DNA of 44,880 bases from Desulfovibrionales bacterium (GCA_030156255.1 JASGMV010000032.1:1-44880); one strand, 5' to 3'. Positions 7,170 to 15,569 are shown, numbered from the stretch's first letter. The notes: generated from the letters alone by a model not told the origin. Numbers and translations are program-made.

Positions 7170-7616
7170 CGGGCGGCGGAGCGTGGGGAGATGTCATCTT
7201 CGCCTTGGGCGCGTTGCTTCATGCCTGGGAGCAACGCCTCTGTCCGAGATCAATCCGCTTGCTTTTAGTGCGATCAGCCGGCGAAGGCGTGGCGTGGAGG
7301 TAAGCTTGTTGTTGCTATCTTAGACTGGGTTAGCTCCCCACGAAATTGGGAAGGTACGGATGCCATTGGTTGTGTTTTTGGGAGCAAGAAGTTGCCGCTA
7401 TTTACCTGGATACTGTTTGCTGGTATCAATTTTCACAGCATATGAGTTCAATCATCTGATTTTTAGTGCGGCGCAGCATAAAATAGCAAATATTTATGCA
7501 TGTTGCGTAATTTAAGCACCGATTTCTAAAATTCTTGATGCTTGCATGCGGTATCTCTTCAAATTTTGAATGTGCTGTTTTGATTTTACAGTATAAGCAT
7601 AAGATGGAGGGGGAAA
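7170..7616. other. Intergenic boundary into the low-GC island
   Basis: Base composition falls sharply from about 7400. A perfect 8-bp hairpin occurs at 7211-7218/7230-7237. One copy of a 17-bp direct repeat is at 7417-7433. A ribosome site (GGAGGGGG, about 7604-7611) precedes the ParB-like gene. No coding region is supported here. Confidence 0.5.
7417..7433 (+). repeat. Left copy of 17-bp direct repeat
   Basis: TTGCTGGTATCAATTTT, identical to 10792-10808. Flanking bases (TTTACC upstream) are also alike. The two copies bracket the ParB-like, methylase and HicAB genes. Confidence 0.7.
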
Positions 7617-8954
7617 ATGAGAGAGAAGTTTCACACAACGCAACCGATTCCTGTCGCTAGTCTTAAGCTAGATATCGATAATTTTCGTTTCTATGGAGAG
7701 CTTTCTACTCAGAAAAGCTGTATTCATGCCGTATTAGACGACAATGAAGAGCATGCTATTGCAATAGCTAAAGATATTGCAACTGTTGGGCTTACGCCTA
7801 TGCCTATCGTAGTTTCAAAAAATGAACAAGGTGACTATATCGTCCGTGACGGGAATCGTCGTGTCACTGCCTTAAAGTGTTTGAATAATCCAGCCATATG
7901 TGATGAGGAGCGGTTAAAAAAAAGGTTCGAGCAAATTGTCAAGACGGCTACTATTGCAATACCGTCTGCTGTCGAATGTTTAGAAAGCGATGATGAGGAC
8001 GCCATTCTGAATCATATGCAGCGGCAACAAGGTGGGTTAATGAACGGCGTTGGACATAAAGATTGGAACCCCACCAATAAGGCCAATTTTGATCTTCATA
8101 GGGGGGACAAGACTCAAAACGCCTTGGCGCTCAACACTCTTGAGTATCTCAAGACCAAAGGGATGAAAATCGACAGCAAGTTTCCCATCACGAACTTGCA
8201 GCGTTTCTTTGACGCGAATACCAAGCAAGTTCTCGGGATCAGTTTTGAAAATGGTGTTATCTCCTGTTCCGATGAGAACTTGTTTTATGAGGTTGCCCGG
8301 AGAGTCGCAGAAGATATGGGGTCGGGCAAACGAGATGTGAATTCCATCCGACTCACTGACGACAAGCGGAGATACCTGGACGAGGTGCTCGCGGACTTAG
8401 ACAAAGAACCGGCAGACCCGAATGCACCCAAAGTGGAGTTGGGTGGGGATCCCGCTTCGAAGACGAATCCAGCTCCCACTAAAGGTTCTCGAGTGGGGGG
8501 CAGAAAGACCAAGGCCGCATGGGATAGAAAACGATTGATTCCAAACAAGACACCGGTTGAAATTTCAACCGAGGGAGGAACGGAGCGAGCACAGAATATC
8601 TTTCATGAACTTTACAGAAAAATAGACGTGCGTGAAGCTCCAAATGGAGCGGCAGTTCTTTTTCGGCTATTTATTGAATTAAGTACTGAGTATTATATCT
8701 CACGCAATGAAATTAGGATTAAAGAAGATAATCTGATGACGAAGGTGTTTTCTGCTGCAAAATATATGCATAGCTGTGGATTGATTGACGAAGAAGAATT
8801 TCAAATCATGGAACGTGCGAAACATAGCAATGAAATTATTTCTACAAAATCACTACACAAATGGGTGCATAGCGAGAAATATCACCCCAACGCACAAACA
8901 CTTTGCACCTTCTGGGATGAAATTCAATTTTTCTTACAGCACTGCTGGGAATAG
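7617..8954 (+). CDS. ParB/Srx-domain protein of low-GC island
   Basis: 445 residues. The N-terminal domain has ParB-like features: ‘IPVASLKLDIDNFRFYG’ and the DGNRR motif (Asp78-Arg82), a nucleotide-binding signature of ParB/sulfiredoxin-like proteins. A variable middle (about 260-310, Pro/Lys-rich) joins a helical C-terminal domain ending in ‘HKWVHSEKYHPNAQTL’ and ‘WDEIQFFLQHCW’. There is no HTH of a true partition ParB and no ParA gene nearby, so plasmid-type partition is unlikely. It is followed 99 bases later by an adenine methylase on the same strand. Its AT-rich codon use differs from the prophage. ParB-domain proteins next to methylases occur in defence and modification islands; that role here is inference. 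Confidence 0.75.
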   Translation: MREKFHTTQPIPVASLKLDIDNFRFYGELSTQKSCIHAVLDDNEEHAIAIAKDIATVGLTPMPIVVSKNEQGDYIVRDGNRRVTALKCLNNPAICDEERLKKRFEQIVKTATIAIPSAVECLESDDEDAILNHMQRQQGGLMNGVGHKDWNPTNKANFDLHRGDKTQNALALNTLEYLKTKGMKIDSKFPITNLQRFFDANTKQVLGISFENGVISCSDENLFYEVARRVAEDMGSGKRDVNSIRLTDDKRRYLDEVLADLDKEPADPNAPKVELGGDPASKTNPAPTKGSRVGGRKTKAAWDRKRLIPNKTPVEISTEGGTERAQNIFHELYRKIDVREAPNGAAVLFRLFIELSTEYYISRNEIRIKEDNLMTKVFSAAKYMHSCGLIDEEEFQIMERAKHSNEIISTKSLHKWVHSEKYHPNAQTLCTFWDEIQFFLQHCWE

Positions 8955-9053
8955 CTCTAATTTTTTGCGGGCAACGTTCTCGAGGATATGTAAAAAATTC
9001 CCTGGCCAAGAGGTGCGGCTTGCTGTATGCTCTGCAGCGGAGGAACTCAGAAA

Positions 9054-9932
9054 ATGCAGTTTTATACACCCCTTCGATACCCAGGAGGAAAAGGACGTCT
9101 TGCAGGGTTTATGAAGAAGATTTTCCTTTATAATAATCTATGCGATTCAACGTATATTGAACCATATGCAGGTGGAGCTGCTGTAGCTCTTAATTTACTC
9201 TTTGAAGAATATGCATGGCGGATCATCATCAATGACGCTGATCCGCTTATTTTTTCATTTTGGTATACCGTGTTGTACGATACAGAGTGGCTTTTGAGAA
9301 AACTTATAGATACGAAAGTCAATATTAATGAATGGAATAAACAGCGTGCTATACATGCCCATTACCAAGAGCACTCAATGTCGGAAGTTGGTTTTGCGAC
9401 GTTATTTATGAATAGGACAAACAGATCAGGCATTATCAAAGCAGGGGTAATCGGAGGAAAAGAACAAAGAGGCGCGTATCCAATGAGCGCTAGGTTCAAT
9501 AAGCAAGACTTGAGCAACCGGATACAACGAATTGCCAACTATGGAGAGCGAATTGCCGTGACAAATCTGGACGCGGCAGAGTTGATTGCTCGTGTGGAGA
9601 CGGACAATGTGGCTGGTGCTGAACGAATATTCTTTTACTTTGATCCACCGTATTACAAAAAAGGAAGCCTGCTTTACTCGAATTTTTATACTCATGAGGA
9701 TCATCTAGCAATTGCAGAACAAGTTCAAGAACTTAATGTCCCATGGATTATGACATATGATTGCACGCCAGAAATAGAGAGCATGTATTCAGAACAGAGT
9801 AGCGTATATTTTACATTGATTTACTCTGCAAATGAAGCTAGGAAAAAGGGTACAGAAATTATGTTCTACAATAGAATATGTTTGCCACCAGAATTTTGTA
9901 GAGGTGAAATGCTTCACTTTCAGAGAAATTAG
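9054..9932 (+). CDS. Dam-like (D12 class) adenine-N6 DNA methyltransferase
   Basis: 292 residues. The motif order of the alpha/D12 class is present: YPGGKG (9-14) for SAM, EPYAGG (36-41) as the FxGxG motif, and catalytic DPPY (197-200) in ‘FYFDPPYYKKG’. The start at 9054 is set by GGAGGA at 9039-9044; an in-frame ATG at 9027 lacks a site. It is probably cotranscribed with the ParB-like gene, as no terminator lies between. No restriction enzyme is adjacent, so it is either an orphan methylase or the partner of the ParB-like protein. Codon use is AT-rich, indicating recent transfer. The target site cannot be read from the sequence. Confidence 0.9.
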   Translation: MQFYTPLRYPGGKGRLAGFMKKIFLYNNLCDSTYIEPYAGGAAVALNLLFEEYAWRIIINDADPLIFSFWYTVLYDTEWLLRKLIDTKVNINEWNKQRAIHAHYQEHSMSEVGFATLFMNRTNRSGIIKAGVIGGKEQRGAYPMSARFNKQDLSNRIQRIANYGERIAVTNLDAAELIARVETDNVAGAERIFFYFDPPYYKKGSLLYSNFYTHEDHLAIAEQVQELNVPWIMTYDCTPEIESMYSEQSSVYFTLIYSANEARKKGTEIMFYNRICLPPEFCRGEMLHFQRN

Positions 9933-10033
9933 CTTCCTACCTTTCTTTATCCCCTTTACTTTTCGATTCTAAATTTTATACCGCGTTCTCCTTTCATTTT
10001 GATGAAATCTTTTTGCTTCACGCCTGTCTGAGG

Positions 10034-10450
10034 CTATGACGCCTCGCATTCACCTTGGGCCACCTGTTTGGCCGCCATGGCCAGGAAGGCGGAGCGGTCC
10101 AGGGAGCGGGCCGAGGCGGCGCGGTCGATCAGGGCCAGATCGGTTTCCGGCAGGCTGATGTTGACCCGCACGCGTTTCACTTTGTCCGGAATGGAGACCA
10201 TGGTCACAAAGGCCAAGTTCTCCGCGTCCTCCTCCGCCTGAGCGGCGGCCAGAATCTCCCCGTAGCTGCGAGGCTGCGGGACCCCGTCGCCGTCCTCGCG
10301 CAAGGCGTCGAGGTAGCAAAAGAGAGCATCGCGCAACATGGCGTCCAATTCTCCCAACGTGTCCGCCTGGGTGATGCACCCGGGCAAATCCGGAAACCGT
10401 GCGTTGTAACCGTCTTCGTCATTATAGACGGCGGCGAAATACGTCGACAT
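10034..10450 (-). CDS. hicB: HicB antitoxin
   Basis: 138 residues. The start at 10450 follows GGAGG (10459-10463); an in-frame ATG at 10465 lies too close upstream. The N-terminal partial RNase H fold shows YNARFPDLPGCITQADT, the HicB hallmark. The C-terminus (VNISLPETDLALIDRAA) is a ribbon-helix-helix DNA-binding domain. It neutralises HicA and represses the operon. It lies 31 bases downstream of hicA. GC content returns to the prophage level, so this pair may have a separate origin from the low-GC genes to its left. Confidence 0.93.
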   Translation of the reverse strand: MSTYFAAVYNDEDGYNARFPDLPGCITQADTLGELDAMLRDALFCYLDALREDGDGVPQPRSYGEILAAAQAEEDAENLAFVTMVSIPDKVKRVRVNISLPETDLALIDRAASARSLDRSAFLAMAAKQVAQGECEAS

Positions 10451-10496
10451 AGAAGATACCTCCAATGGTTGTCCGGGGAGGACTTGCGCCCCCGCT

Positions 10497-10679
10497 TTAT
10501 TTGAGACCTGCGGCTTTGAGGATTTGCGCCAGTGTGCCGGGCTTGATTTCTCCTTTCGGGATGCTCAGCTTGTGCGCCTTGTCCGGGTGCTTCATCATCG
10601 TATGGCTCCCTTTGCCACGGCCCGGTAGCTTGACCCAGCCAGCCTTTTCGAGCGTCTTGAGAAGCTCACTGCTTTTCAT
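10497..10679 (-). CDS. hicA: HicA mRNA interferase toxin
   Basis: 60 residues, typical HicA length. The dsRBD-like fold is recognisable: MKSSELLKTLEKAGWV, then GKGSHTMMKHPD with the catalytic His26, and ‘KPGTLAQILKAAGL’ at the end. It cleaves mRNA when free of HicB. It is the first gene of the pair. No ribosome site precedes the ATG, and the promoter geometry suggests a leaderless mRNA. Confidence 0.93.
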   Translation of the reverse strand: MKSSELLKTLEKAGWVKLPGRGKGSHTMMKHPDKAHKLSIPKGEIKPGTLAQILKAAGLK

Positions 10680-10715
10680 GTGTATTTTTTACACATGTCA
10701 AGATGCGGGTGTCAA
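10677..10715 (-). promoter_or_regulatory. hicAB promoter and palindromic operator
   Basis: TTGACA (10715-10710, minus) and TAAAAA (10691-10686) at 18 bases spacing form a promoter whose start would be at about 10679, the hicA ATG. CATGTGTA (10677-10684) is mirrored by TACACATG (10690-10697), an 8-bp palindrome over the -10 and start codon, a likely HicB operator. Confidence 0.6.
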
Positions 10716-10791
10716 GTCTTTGTGTGTATAAAATGGATAGAAAAGGAGACGGTTGTTTGGAAGGCGTGACCTCCCTTTACCCGTATTGCGC

Positions 10792-10808
10792 TTGCTGGTA
10801 TCAATTTT
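10792..10808 (+). repeat. Right copy of 17-bp direct repeat
   Basis: TTGCTGGTATCAATTTT, identical to 7417-7433, 20 bases upstream of the BRCT gene. It could be a shared promoter-region segment or a recombination junction. Confidence 0.7.
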
Positions 10809-10827
10809 TGCAATAAAGGAGTTGGGT

Positions 10828-11496
10828 ATGTCTAATTTTTGGAAAGGATATCTAGACGTAGATGGTCAGCCAAATCGAGCGTATCATGCGGCCCGCGTGT
10901 CTGACAGAACCGTCGATGAATTGATTGGCATGGCCAAGGGCTTTGTCGCGGATGGAGAAATAAGTCCAGGGGAAGCAGATGCTCTCGTGCGTTGGCTCAA
11001 GGTGAACCAAGCTTTGGCACCGGATGACTTTGTGGTCAAGCATCTGACGAAACGTATTGTGACGATGCTTGAAGATGGCGTGATAGACGCCGAAGAGCGC
11101 AAGGAATTGTTTGAAATTTTAAGCGAGCTTTGCGGGCAGGACGCCGCCCCCGGAGCGGCGCACTCGTTCAGCACGACTTTGCCCTTGGATACGCCGTATC
11201 CGAATATTTGCTTTGCCGCTGCGACCTTTTGCCTGACAGGAAAATTCGCTTGTGGAACTCGCACAAAATGCCAACAGGTGGTGGAGAAGCTCGGCGGCGT
11301 TAACCACAAGGTGGTGCGCCTGGACACGAACTATCTCGTGATCGGCTCCATCGGCAGCCGGGACTGGATCCACACTTCCTACGGCCGCAAGATTGAGAAG
11401 GCTGTGAATTATAAAGAGAAGAAAGGCGCGTCTATCGCTATCGTGTGTGAGGAGCATTGGGCCGAGGCTGTGTGGACGCAGACAAATAAAATGTGA
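10828..11496 (+). CDS. TerB-like/BRCT-domain protein
   Basis: 222 residues. The start at 10828 follows AAAGGAG (10816-10822). Residues about 22-105 are helical with two acidic loops (‘FVADGEISPGEADALVRWL’, ‘MLEDGVIDAEERKELFEIL’), like TerB-type helical domains. Residues about 130-215 form a BRCT-like domain (FCLTGKFACGTRTKCQQVVE, ‘VNHKVVRLDTNYLVIGS’, final Trp), the fold found in NAD-dependent DNA ligases that binds DNA ends or phosphoproteins. Such BRCT proteins occur in mobile elements; the role is unknown. It stands alone between HicAB and the leftward late operon. Confidence 0.7.
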   Translation: MSNFWKGYLDVDGQPNRAYHAARVSDRTVDELIGMAKGFVADGEISPGEADALVRWLKVNQALAPDDFVVKHLTKRIVTMLEDGVIDAEERKELFEILSELCGQDAAPGAAHSFSTTLPLDTPYPNICFAAATFCLTGKFACGTRTKCQQVVEKLGGVNHKVVRLDTNYLVIGSIGSRDWIHTSYGRKIEKAVNYKEKKGASIAIVCEEHWAEAVWTQTNKM

Positions 11497-11567
11497 GGTA
11501 AAGTTTATGTCAGAGGATGTGTACAGAGATAGTATTCACCTGACCCGCCGCCCTGAGGTGCGTCGTT

Positions 11568-11831
11568 TTACCCAGCCAGCTCCGCGAACAGCAAGGGCTG
11601 CTCCGTCGCGCTTATCCGCCCCTGTTGCAGTCTGGCGCGAACGTTGTCCGGCAGGTCCAACGCCGACGGGCTCAAGGTGTGGCTGAACGTCAGGTCCATG
11701 ACGAACGTGTGGCCGCACTCCACGTTGCGGCAACTGCAATAGAGTTGTTTCAAGCCGCCGCCGATCTCTTTCGAACTTTCCACTCGGGCCACACTGCCGC
11801 ACTTGTTGCAACGCACGCGAATCGCACTCAT
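11568..11831 (-). CDS. ogr: Ogr/Delta-type zinc-finger late activator
   Basis: 87 residues. The pattern Cys8-x2-Cys11-x22-Cys34-x4-Cys39 with ‘CRNVECGHTF’ is that of P2 Ogr and P4 Delta, which bind upstream of late promoters and recruit RNA polymerase. The start at 11831 follows GGAG; an upstream in-frame ATG at 11858 has no good site. It is the last gene of the leftward P-Q-ogr operon, 33 bases after the portal gene, so it would amplify its own transcription. The protein is slightly longer than P2 Ogr (72), with an extra C-terminal stretch. Confidence 0.9.
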   Translation of the reverse strand: MSAIRVRCNKCGSVARVESSKEIGGGLKQLYCSCRNVECGHTFVMDLTFSHTLSPSALDLPDNVRARLQQGRISATEQPLLFAELAG

Positions 11832-11864
11832 TGTCTTCACTCCGTTTTCTTGTGACACTGTACC

Positions 11865-12857
11865 TTAATCGCTTGTGGACATAAAGCTCACTTGCGCCTG
11901 CGGTGGCAACAGTTCGTTGACTTCTAAAAGCTGTTCGCGGATGGGATCCACTTCGTTGCGCTGGTACACCCTGTCGATCTTCTCCACGTCGCCGAAGCCC
12001 GCCGTGTTGGTGGGAATGATGGCCGCCAGGGCCGGGGGGATGCGATGCGCGGCGATGATGTCGTCCCGCGTCAGGTTCTTGATCTTCTCCAGCTCGTCGC
12101 GGGTGGAGAAGTCGCCCACGGGCAGAATCTGCAACGCGTCCTTTCCTCCGCCCGGCATGTGCACGAACATGTTGCGGAAGTTGCCCGCGCCTTTGCTTTG
12201 CCGCATCGCCGCTTCGATCTGGTCCCGGTAGCGTTGCTCCATGCTGCCGCCCGCGTAGAGGATGTAGCCCATGTGTGCGCCGTTCCGGTAATACTTGCGC
12301 CGGAATAGCGTCGCGTCTTCGTTGAGCAGCATGGATTGGATCGCTCCCAGGTAGCCGGGCACGCCGTAGATGGTTTGCGACACGTCGTAGTTCTTGAGGT
12401 GCAGCACCTCGCCCGGGGCGAACTCCACGATTTGCCCGGTGACGGTGAGCTGGCAATATTGGTTGTCGGGCTTCATGCGCCGCATGTTGATGGCGGGCAG
12501 GTGGCGCAGGCCGCAGACCTCGCCGAACCCGTTGCGCTCGATGCGCACGTAGGCGTTGGCGAAGACGTTCCAGTCCGTGGCCACGGCCTGCATGACGCGC
12601 CGGGGCAGCATGGCCGAGCCCGCGTAGCCGCGCATGACCATGAGCGTTTTGAATTCGATCAACGGCCCGTGATAGGCGTTGCAGCGCAGCAGTCTGGCCA
12701 GCCCGGCCCACGGGATGGGCGTGTCGTAATAACGTCCGTTGTCCAGCAGCCAGACGCCCAACTGATCGTAGATGCGCCCGGCCAACACCGGCTCGGGATC
12801 GCCGAAGCGGAAGCAACACGCTCCGCTGTCCCGCCGTTCTTCTCCGATGGCTTGCAT
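11865..12857 (-). CDS. Q: Portal protein (P2 gpQ family)
   Basis: 330 residues, close to P2 gpQ (344). It forms the dodecameric ring through which DNA enters the head. Recognisable stretches include ‘YYDTPIPWAGLARLLRCN’, the ‘VFANAYVRIERN’ core, ‘VLHLKNYDVSQTIYGVPGY’ and ‘HRIPPALAAIIPTNTAGFG’. The start at 12857 follows AGGAG. It lies 8 bases after the terminase gene in the leftward operon, as in P2. Confidence 0.95.
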   Translation of the reverse strand: MQAIGEERRDSGACCFRFGDPEPVLAGRIYDQLGVWLLDNGRYYDTPIPWAGLARLLRCNAYHGPLIEFKTLMVMRGYAGSAMLPRRVMQAVATDWNVFANAYVRIERNGFGEVCGLRHLPAINMRRMKPDNQYCQLTVTGQIVEFAPGEVLHLKNYDVSQTIYGVPGYLGAIQSMLLNEDATLFRRKYYRNGAHMGYILYAGGSMEQRYRDQIEAAMRQSKGAGNFRNMFVHMPGGGKDALQILPVGDFSTRDELEKIKNLTRDDIIAAHRIPPALAAIIPTNTAGFGDVEKIDRVYQRNEVDPIREQLLEVNELLPPQAQVSFMSTSD

Positions 12858-12865
12858 CGCGGCTC

Positions 12866-14629
12866 CTATGAAATGATGACGCAGCCCTGGGCCTGCGCGG
12901 TGTTGAGCGGTTCGAAGGCCAGGGCGTGCATGACGGCCCAGGCCGCGTCCGCATGGCCGACGCCCGCGGCGCGCCCGGCGCTGTAGGTCATTTGCCCGGT
13001 GGAGGTCAGGCCTTGCCGGATGGTCAGAAAGGCGTGGGCGATGTCGCTCCAGCGGGCGCTCCAATGGATGCGCCCGGATTCGATGACGTCCTTCGCCTTG
13101 AGCACCAACTGATTTTTCGCCGCCACGCTGTAGTGGATGCTCTGGGCCTGCGGAAAGAAATCGCGCACGATGTCGTAGACGCCGATGCCCGGCCCGGTGG
13201 TGTCGATGCCGATATGCTGGAAGTTGAACCGGTCGCACAGGCCGCGAATCTGCTCCGCCTGCCACGTGAACGACTTGTCCAGCCACTTGTAGCGCTCCAG
13301 CACGCGAAAGACGCCGCCCGGCTGGTCGGGCGGGGCCAGGATGACGAAGGATGCGTCGTCCCGGCTGCGGCTGGGATCGTAACCGCCCCAGACCGGCGCG
13401 GCGCCGAAGGGCCGGTCCGCGCCCGGGACGTAGTCCGGCCAGTCGTCCGGATCCACGGGGCACAACTCCAGGTCGGCCAGCCGGAACACGCCCTGGGTGT
13501 CGTCCACGAATTCGCACAGAAACAGGTTGCGGAACTCGTCGGGGCTGTATTCGAGCTGGAGCTCTTCGATGTCGAAGAGGTTGCAGCCGCCCGCTTCGGC
13601 GTCGTGCAGCGTGATGATCTTGCGCCAGGTGTTGTCCGGGCACATGACCCCGCTTCGGCGCTCCTCGAATCCCGGAAAGGCGACCCGTTTCCGTCGGAAA
13701 CGCTTCTGGTAGCGTTCGCCCGTCCAGAGATCGTAGGCGTCGTGCGTCACGGCCGACGGCGTGGAGAACAGCGTGCGCCGCCATTTCTTGTGCGCGGCCA
13801 TGCCGGTGGCCACCTTGTACAGTTCGGCGAATCCCCGAATCCAGAAGAACTCGTCCAGGTAGACGTGCCCGTGATAGCTCTGCGCGCTCTTGGAGTTGTT
13901 GGAGAGAAAATAGAGCGTGGCCGGGCCGCCGGCCGTATGAAGGGCGAGCTTGTCCTTGCCCTTGAGCTCCAGGTCGAAATGCTCCGCCGCGAGCTGGACG
14001 ATGTACTCCCGGAACACGTCGGCCTGGGCGCGGGTGGCGGACAGGAATATCTGATTGTCGCCGGTGAGCGTCGCGTCCTCGAACGCCTCCTGGGCGAAAT
14101 ACCAGGTGGCGCCGATCTGGCGGGATTTGAGAATCTGCCGGTTGCGGCGCCGGCGGGCCTCGTAGAGCTCCGCCTGATAGCGGAACCATTGCCGGTGGAG
14201 TTTTTCGAAGTCCCGCGCCGTGAGGCGGGAGACGTCGTTCTTGATCTTGGCTTTGCGCCGCCTGCCTCCGGCGTCGCGCGGGGGCGTGTCGTGTCGGGAT
14301 GCGTCGGCTCCGGTCCCGTCCGCATCGCGCCGGACGGCGGCCTTGCGCAGGGCCACATGGGCCAGGCGCTCCAGACCGGCCACGAGCCGGTCCATTTCGT
14401 CCAGCTCCGTTACGTCCTTGGCTTCGCGCTCCGCCAGGATCGCCAGCCGGCGCTGCATGGCTTCTTCGGCCGTTTCGTACGCGACCAGGTCCTCCCAGCT
14501 GTCCGCCTGCGCCCAGTGGTACACGGTGCGTTTGGGAACGGAGAGGGCTTCGGCGATTTCGCGGATTTTGTAGCGGCGCAGATACAGCGATCGCGCCGCC
14601 TGTTTAACCTCCTCCGGGTACTGCTCCAT
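12866..14629 (-). CDS. P: Terminase large subunit (P2 gpP family)
   Basis: 587 residues with the start at 14629 (MEQYPEEVKQAARSLYLRR), close to P2 gpP (590). An in-frame start at 14728 would add 33 residues with no family match. The N-terminal HTH (‘YKIREIAEALSVPKRTVY’) binds DNA. The ATPase has the P2-type Walker A variant KSRQIGAT and Walker B ‘HVYLDEFFW’. The nuclease part contains GGYDPSRSRDD and ‘IGIDTTGPGIGVYDIV’. It packages the genome with the small subunit M. It is the first gene of the leftward late operon. No strong ribosome site precedes the chosen start. Confidence 0.95.
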   Translation of the reverse strand: MEQYPEEVKQAARSLYLRRYKIREIAEALSVPKRTVYHWAQADSWEDLVAYETAEEAMQRRLAILAEREAKDVTELDEMDRLVAGLERLAHVALRKAAVRRDADGTGADASRHDTPPRDAGGRRRKAKIKNDVSRLTARDFEKLHRQWFRYQAELYEARRRRNRQILKSRQIGATWYFAQEAFEDATLTGDNQIFLSATRAQADVFREYIVQLAAEHFDLELKGKDKLALHTAGGPATLYFLSNNSKSAQSYHGHVYLDEFFWIRGFAELYKVATGMAAHKKWRRTLFSTPSAVTHDAYDLWTGERYQKRFRRKRVAFPGFEERRSGVMCPDNTWRKIITLHDAEAGGCNLFDIEELQLEYSPDEFRNLFLCEFVDDTQGVFRLADLELCPVDPDDWPDYVPGADRPFGAAPVWGGYDPSRSRDDASFVILAPPDQPGGVFRVLERYKWLDKSFTWQAEQIRGLCDRFNFQHIGIDTTGPGIGVYDIVRDFFPQAQSIHYSVAAKNQLVLKAKDVIESGRIHWSARWSDIAHAFLTIRQGLTSTGQMTYSAGRAAGVGHADAAWAVMHALAFEPLNTAQAQGCVIIS

Positions 14630-14656
14630 GATTTTGCCATACAACACGGCATGGCG

Positions 14657-14713
14657 GGATGCATGAACGATTTTTCCGATTGCATCGCAATAGGACGTCG
14701 AATCGTTGCATCC
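14657..14713. promoter_or_regulatory. Dyad in the divergent P/O late promoter region
   Basis: The 112-base space between the divergent P and O genes must hold both late promoters. GGATGCA and ACGAT (14657-14663, 14667-14671) are mirrored by ATCGTTGCATCC (14702-14713), with a 3-base bulge, around an inner ATTGC/GCAAT pair (14679-14683, 14687-14691). It is a candidate Ogr site, although the P2 TGT-N12-ACA pattern is not seen. Confidence 0.4.
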
Positions 14714-14741
14714 TTCCGATAGGTGCATTTACGTTCTGTGC

Positions 14742-15569
14742 ATGAGCATCAGCACGGATTTCGTATGCATCGGGCGATCTGGCCCGACGGTCGACGGACG
14801 GACGATCGAACGGCAATGGTTGCTCGACGCCGCGGCAACGTACGACACCGGCACTTATACGGCCTTGATCTGGCCGGACCACATGCGCGTCTTCGGCAAC
14901 TACGGCTCCGTTCTGGAGCTCAAGAGCGAGACGGAGGGCGACGCCGTGGCGTTGTACGCCCGCCTGCGGCCGAACACGAGTCTGCATATCGACAATCAGC
15001 GCCGGCAGCATGTCTTTTCCAGCATGGAGTTGCAGCCCAACTTCGCGAACACCGGGAAGTGCTACCTGGTGGGTTTGGGCGTGACGGACAGCCCCGCCAG
15101 CCTGGGCGCCGAAGAACTGCGGTTTTCCGAGCGGAAGCAAGGCGCGGACAACATCATCGCGCCCGGCGTGGAGCTGCTACTCGAATCCGACGCGCCTCCG
15201 CGCTGGTTCGCCAAATTTTTCAAGGGCTGGAAATCCACGCCCGAAACCCACGAGGAGAGCATGGACGACAAACAGTTTTCCGAGATCACGCAGACCCTGG
15301 ACGATTTGACCGGGCGGGTGAAGGCCTTGGGGGAAGCGTTCGCCGCGCAGGCCGCGGAGAGAAGGGCCGCCGATCCCGAGACGCCCAAGGCCGCCCCGGA
15401 GATTCCCGTCGAGTCGCCCCGCGCGGAGGACAAGGCCCCGCAGATCATGGCCTCTTTGGAGGGTTTGCGCCAGGACGTCGCCGCCCTGACCAAGCGTCTG
15501 GAGGCTCCCAAGCCCGGCGTTGTCGCTCCCGAAACCACCGGCCCCGCCACGATCGCGGGCATCATTTAA
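14742..15569 (+). CDS. O: Capsid scaffolding protease (P2 gpO family)
   Basis: 275 residues, near P2 gpO (284). It is a serine protease fused to a scaffold that shapes the procapsid, then cleaves itself and the capsid proteins. Catalytic candidates are Asp18, His47 (in IWPDHMR) and Ser117 in DSPASLG, matching Asp19, His48 and Ser107 of P2 by motif. Residues about 185-260 are a charged coiled-coil and Pro/Ala-rich scaffold region. The start at 14742 gives the expected N-terminus; the ribosome site is poor. It is the first gene of the rightward late block. Confidence 0.93.
   Translation: MSISTDFVCIGRSGPTVDGRTIERQWLLDAAATYDTGTYTALIWPDHMRVFGNYGSVLELKSETEGDAVALYARLRPNTSLHIDNQRRQHVFSSMELQPNFANTGKCYLVGLGVTDSPASLGAEELRFSERKQGADNIIAPGVELLLESDAPPRWFAKFFKGWKSTPETHEESMDDKQFSEITQTLDDLTGRVKALGEAFAAQAAERRAADPETPKAAPEIPVESPRAEDKAPQIMASLEGLRQDVAALTKRLEAPKPGVVAPETTGPATIAGII

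Noticed and set aside
7617-9932. Plasmid-type ParABS partition locus
   Set aside because: No ParA gene, no HTH of a partition ParB and no parS-like repeats; the neighbour is a methylase.
11507-11686. 59-codon plus-strand frame over the ogr gene
   Set aside because: Its second half is the antisense of ogr; only the first 20 codons could be genuine, as a fragment.
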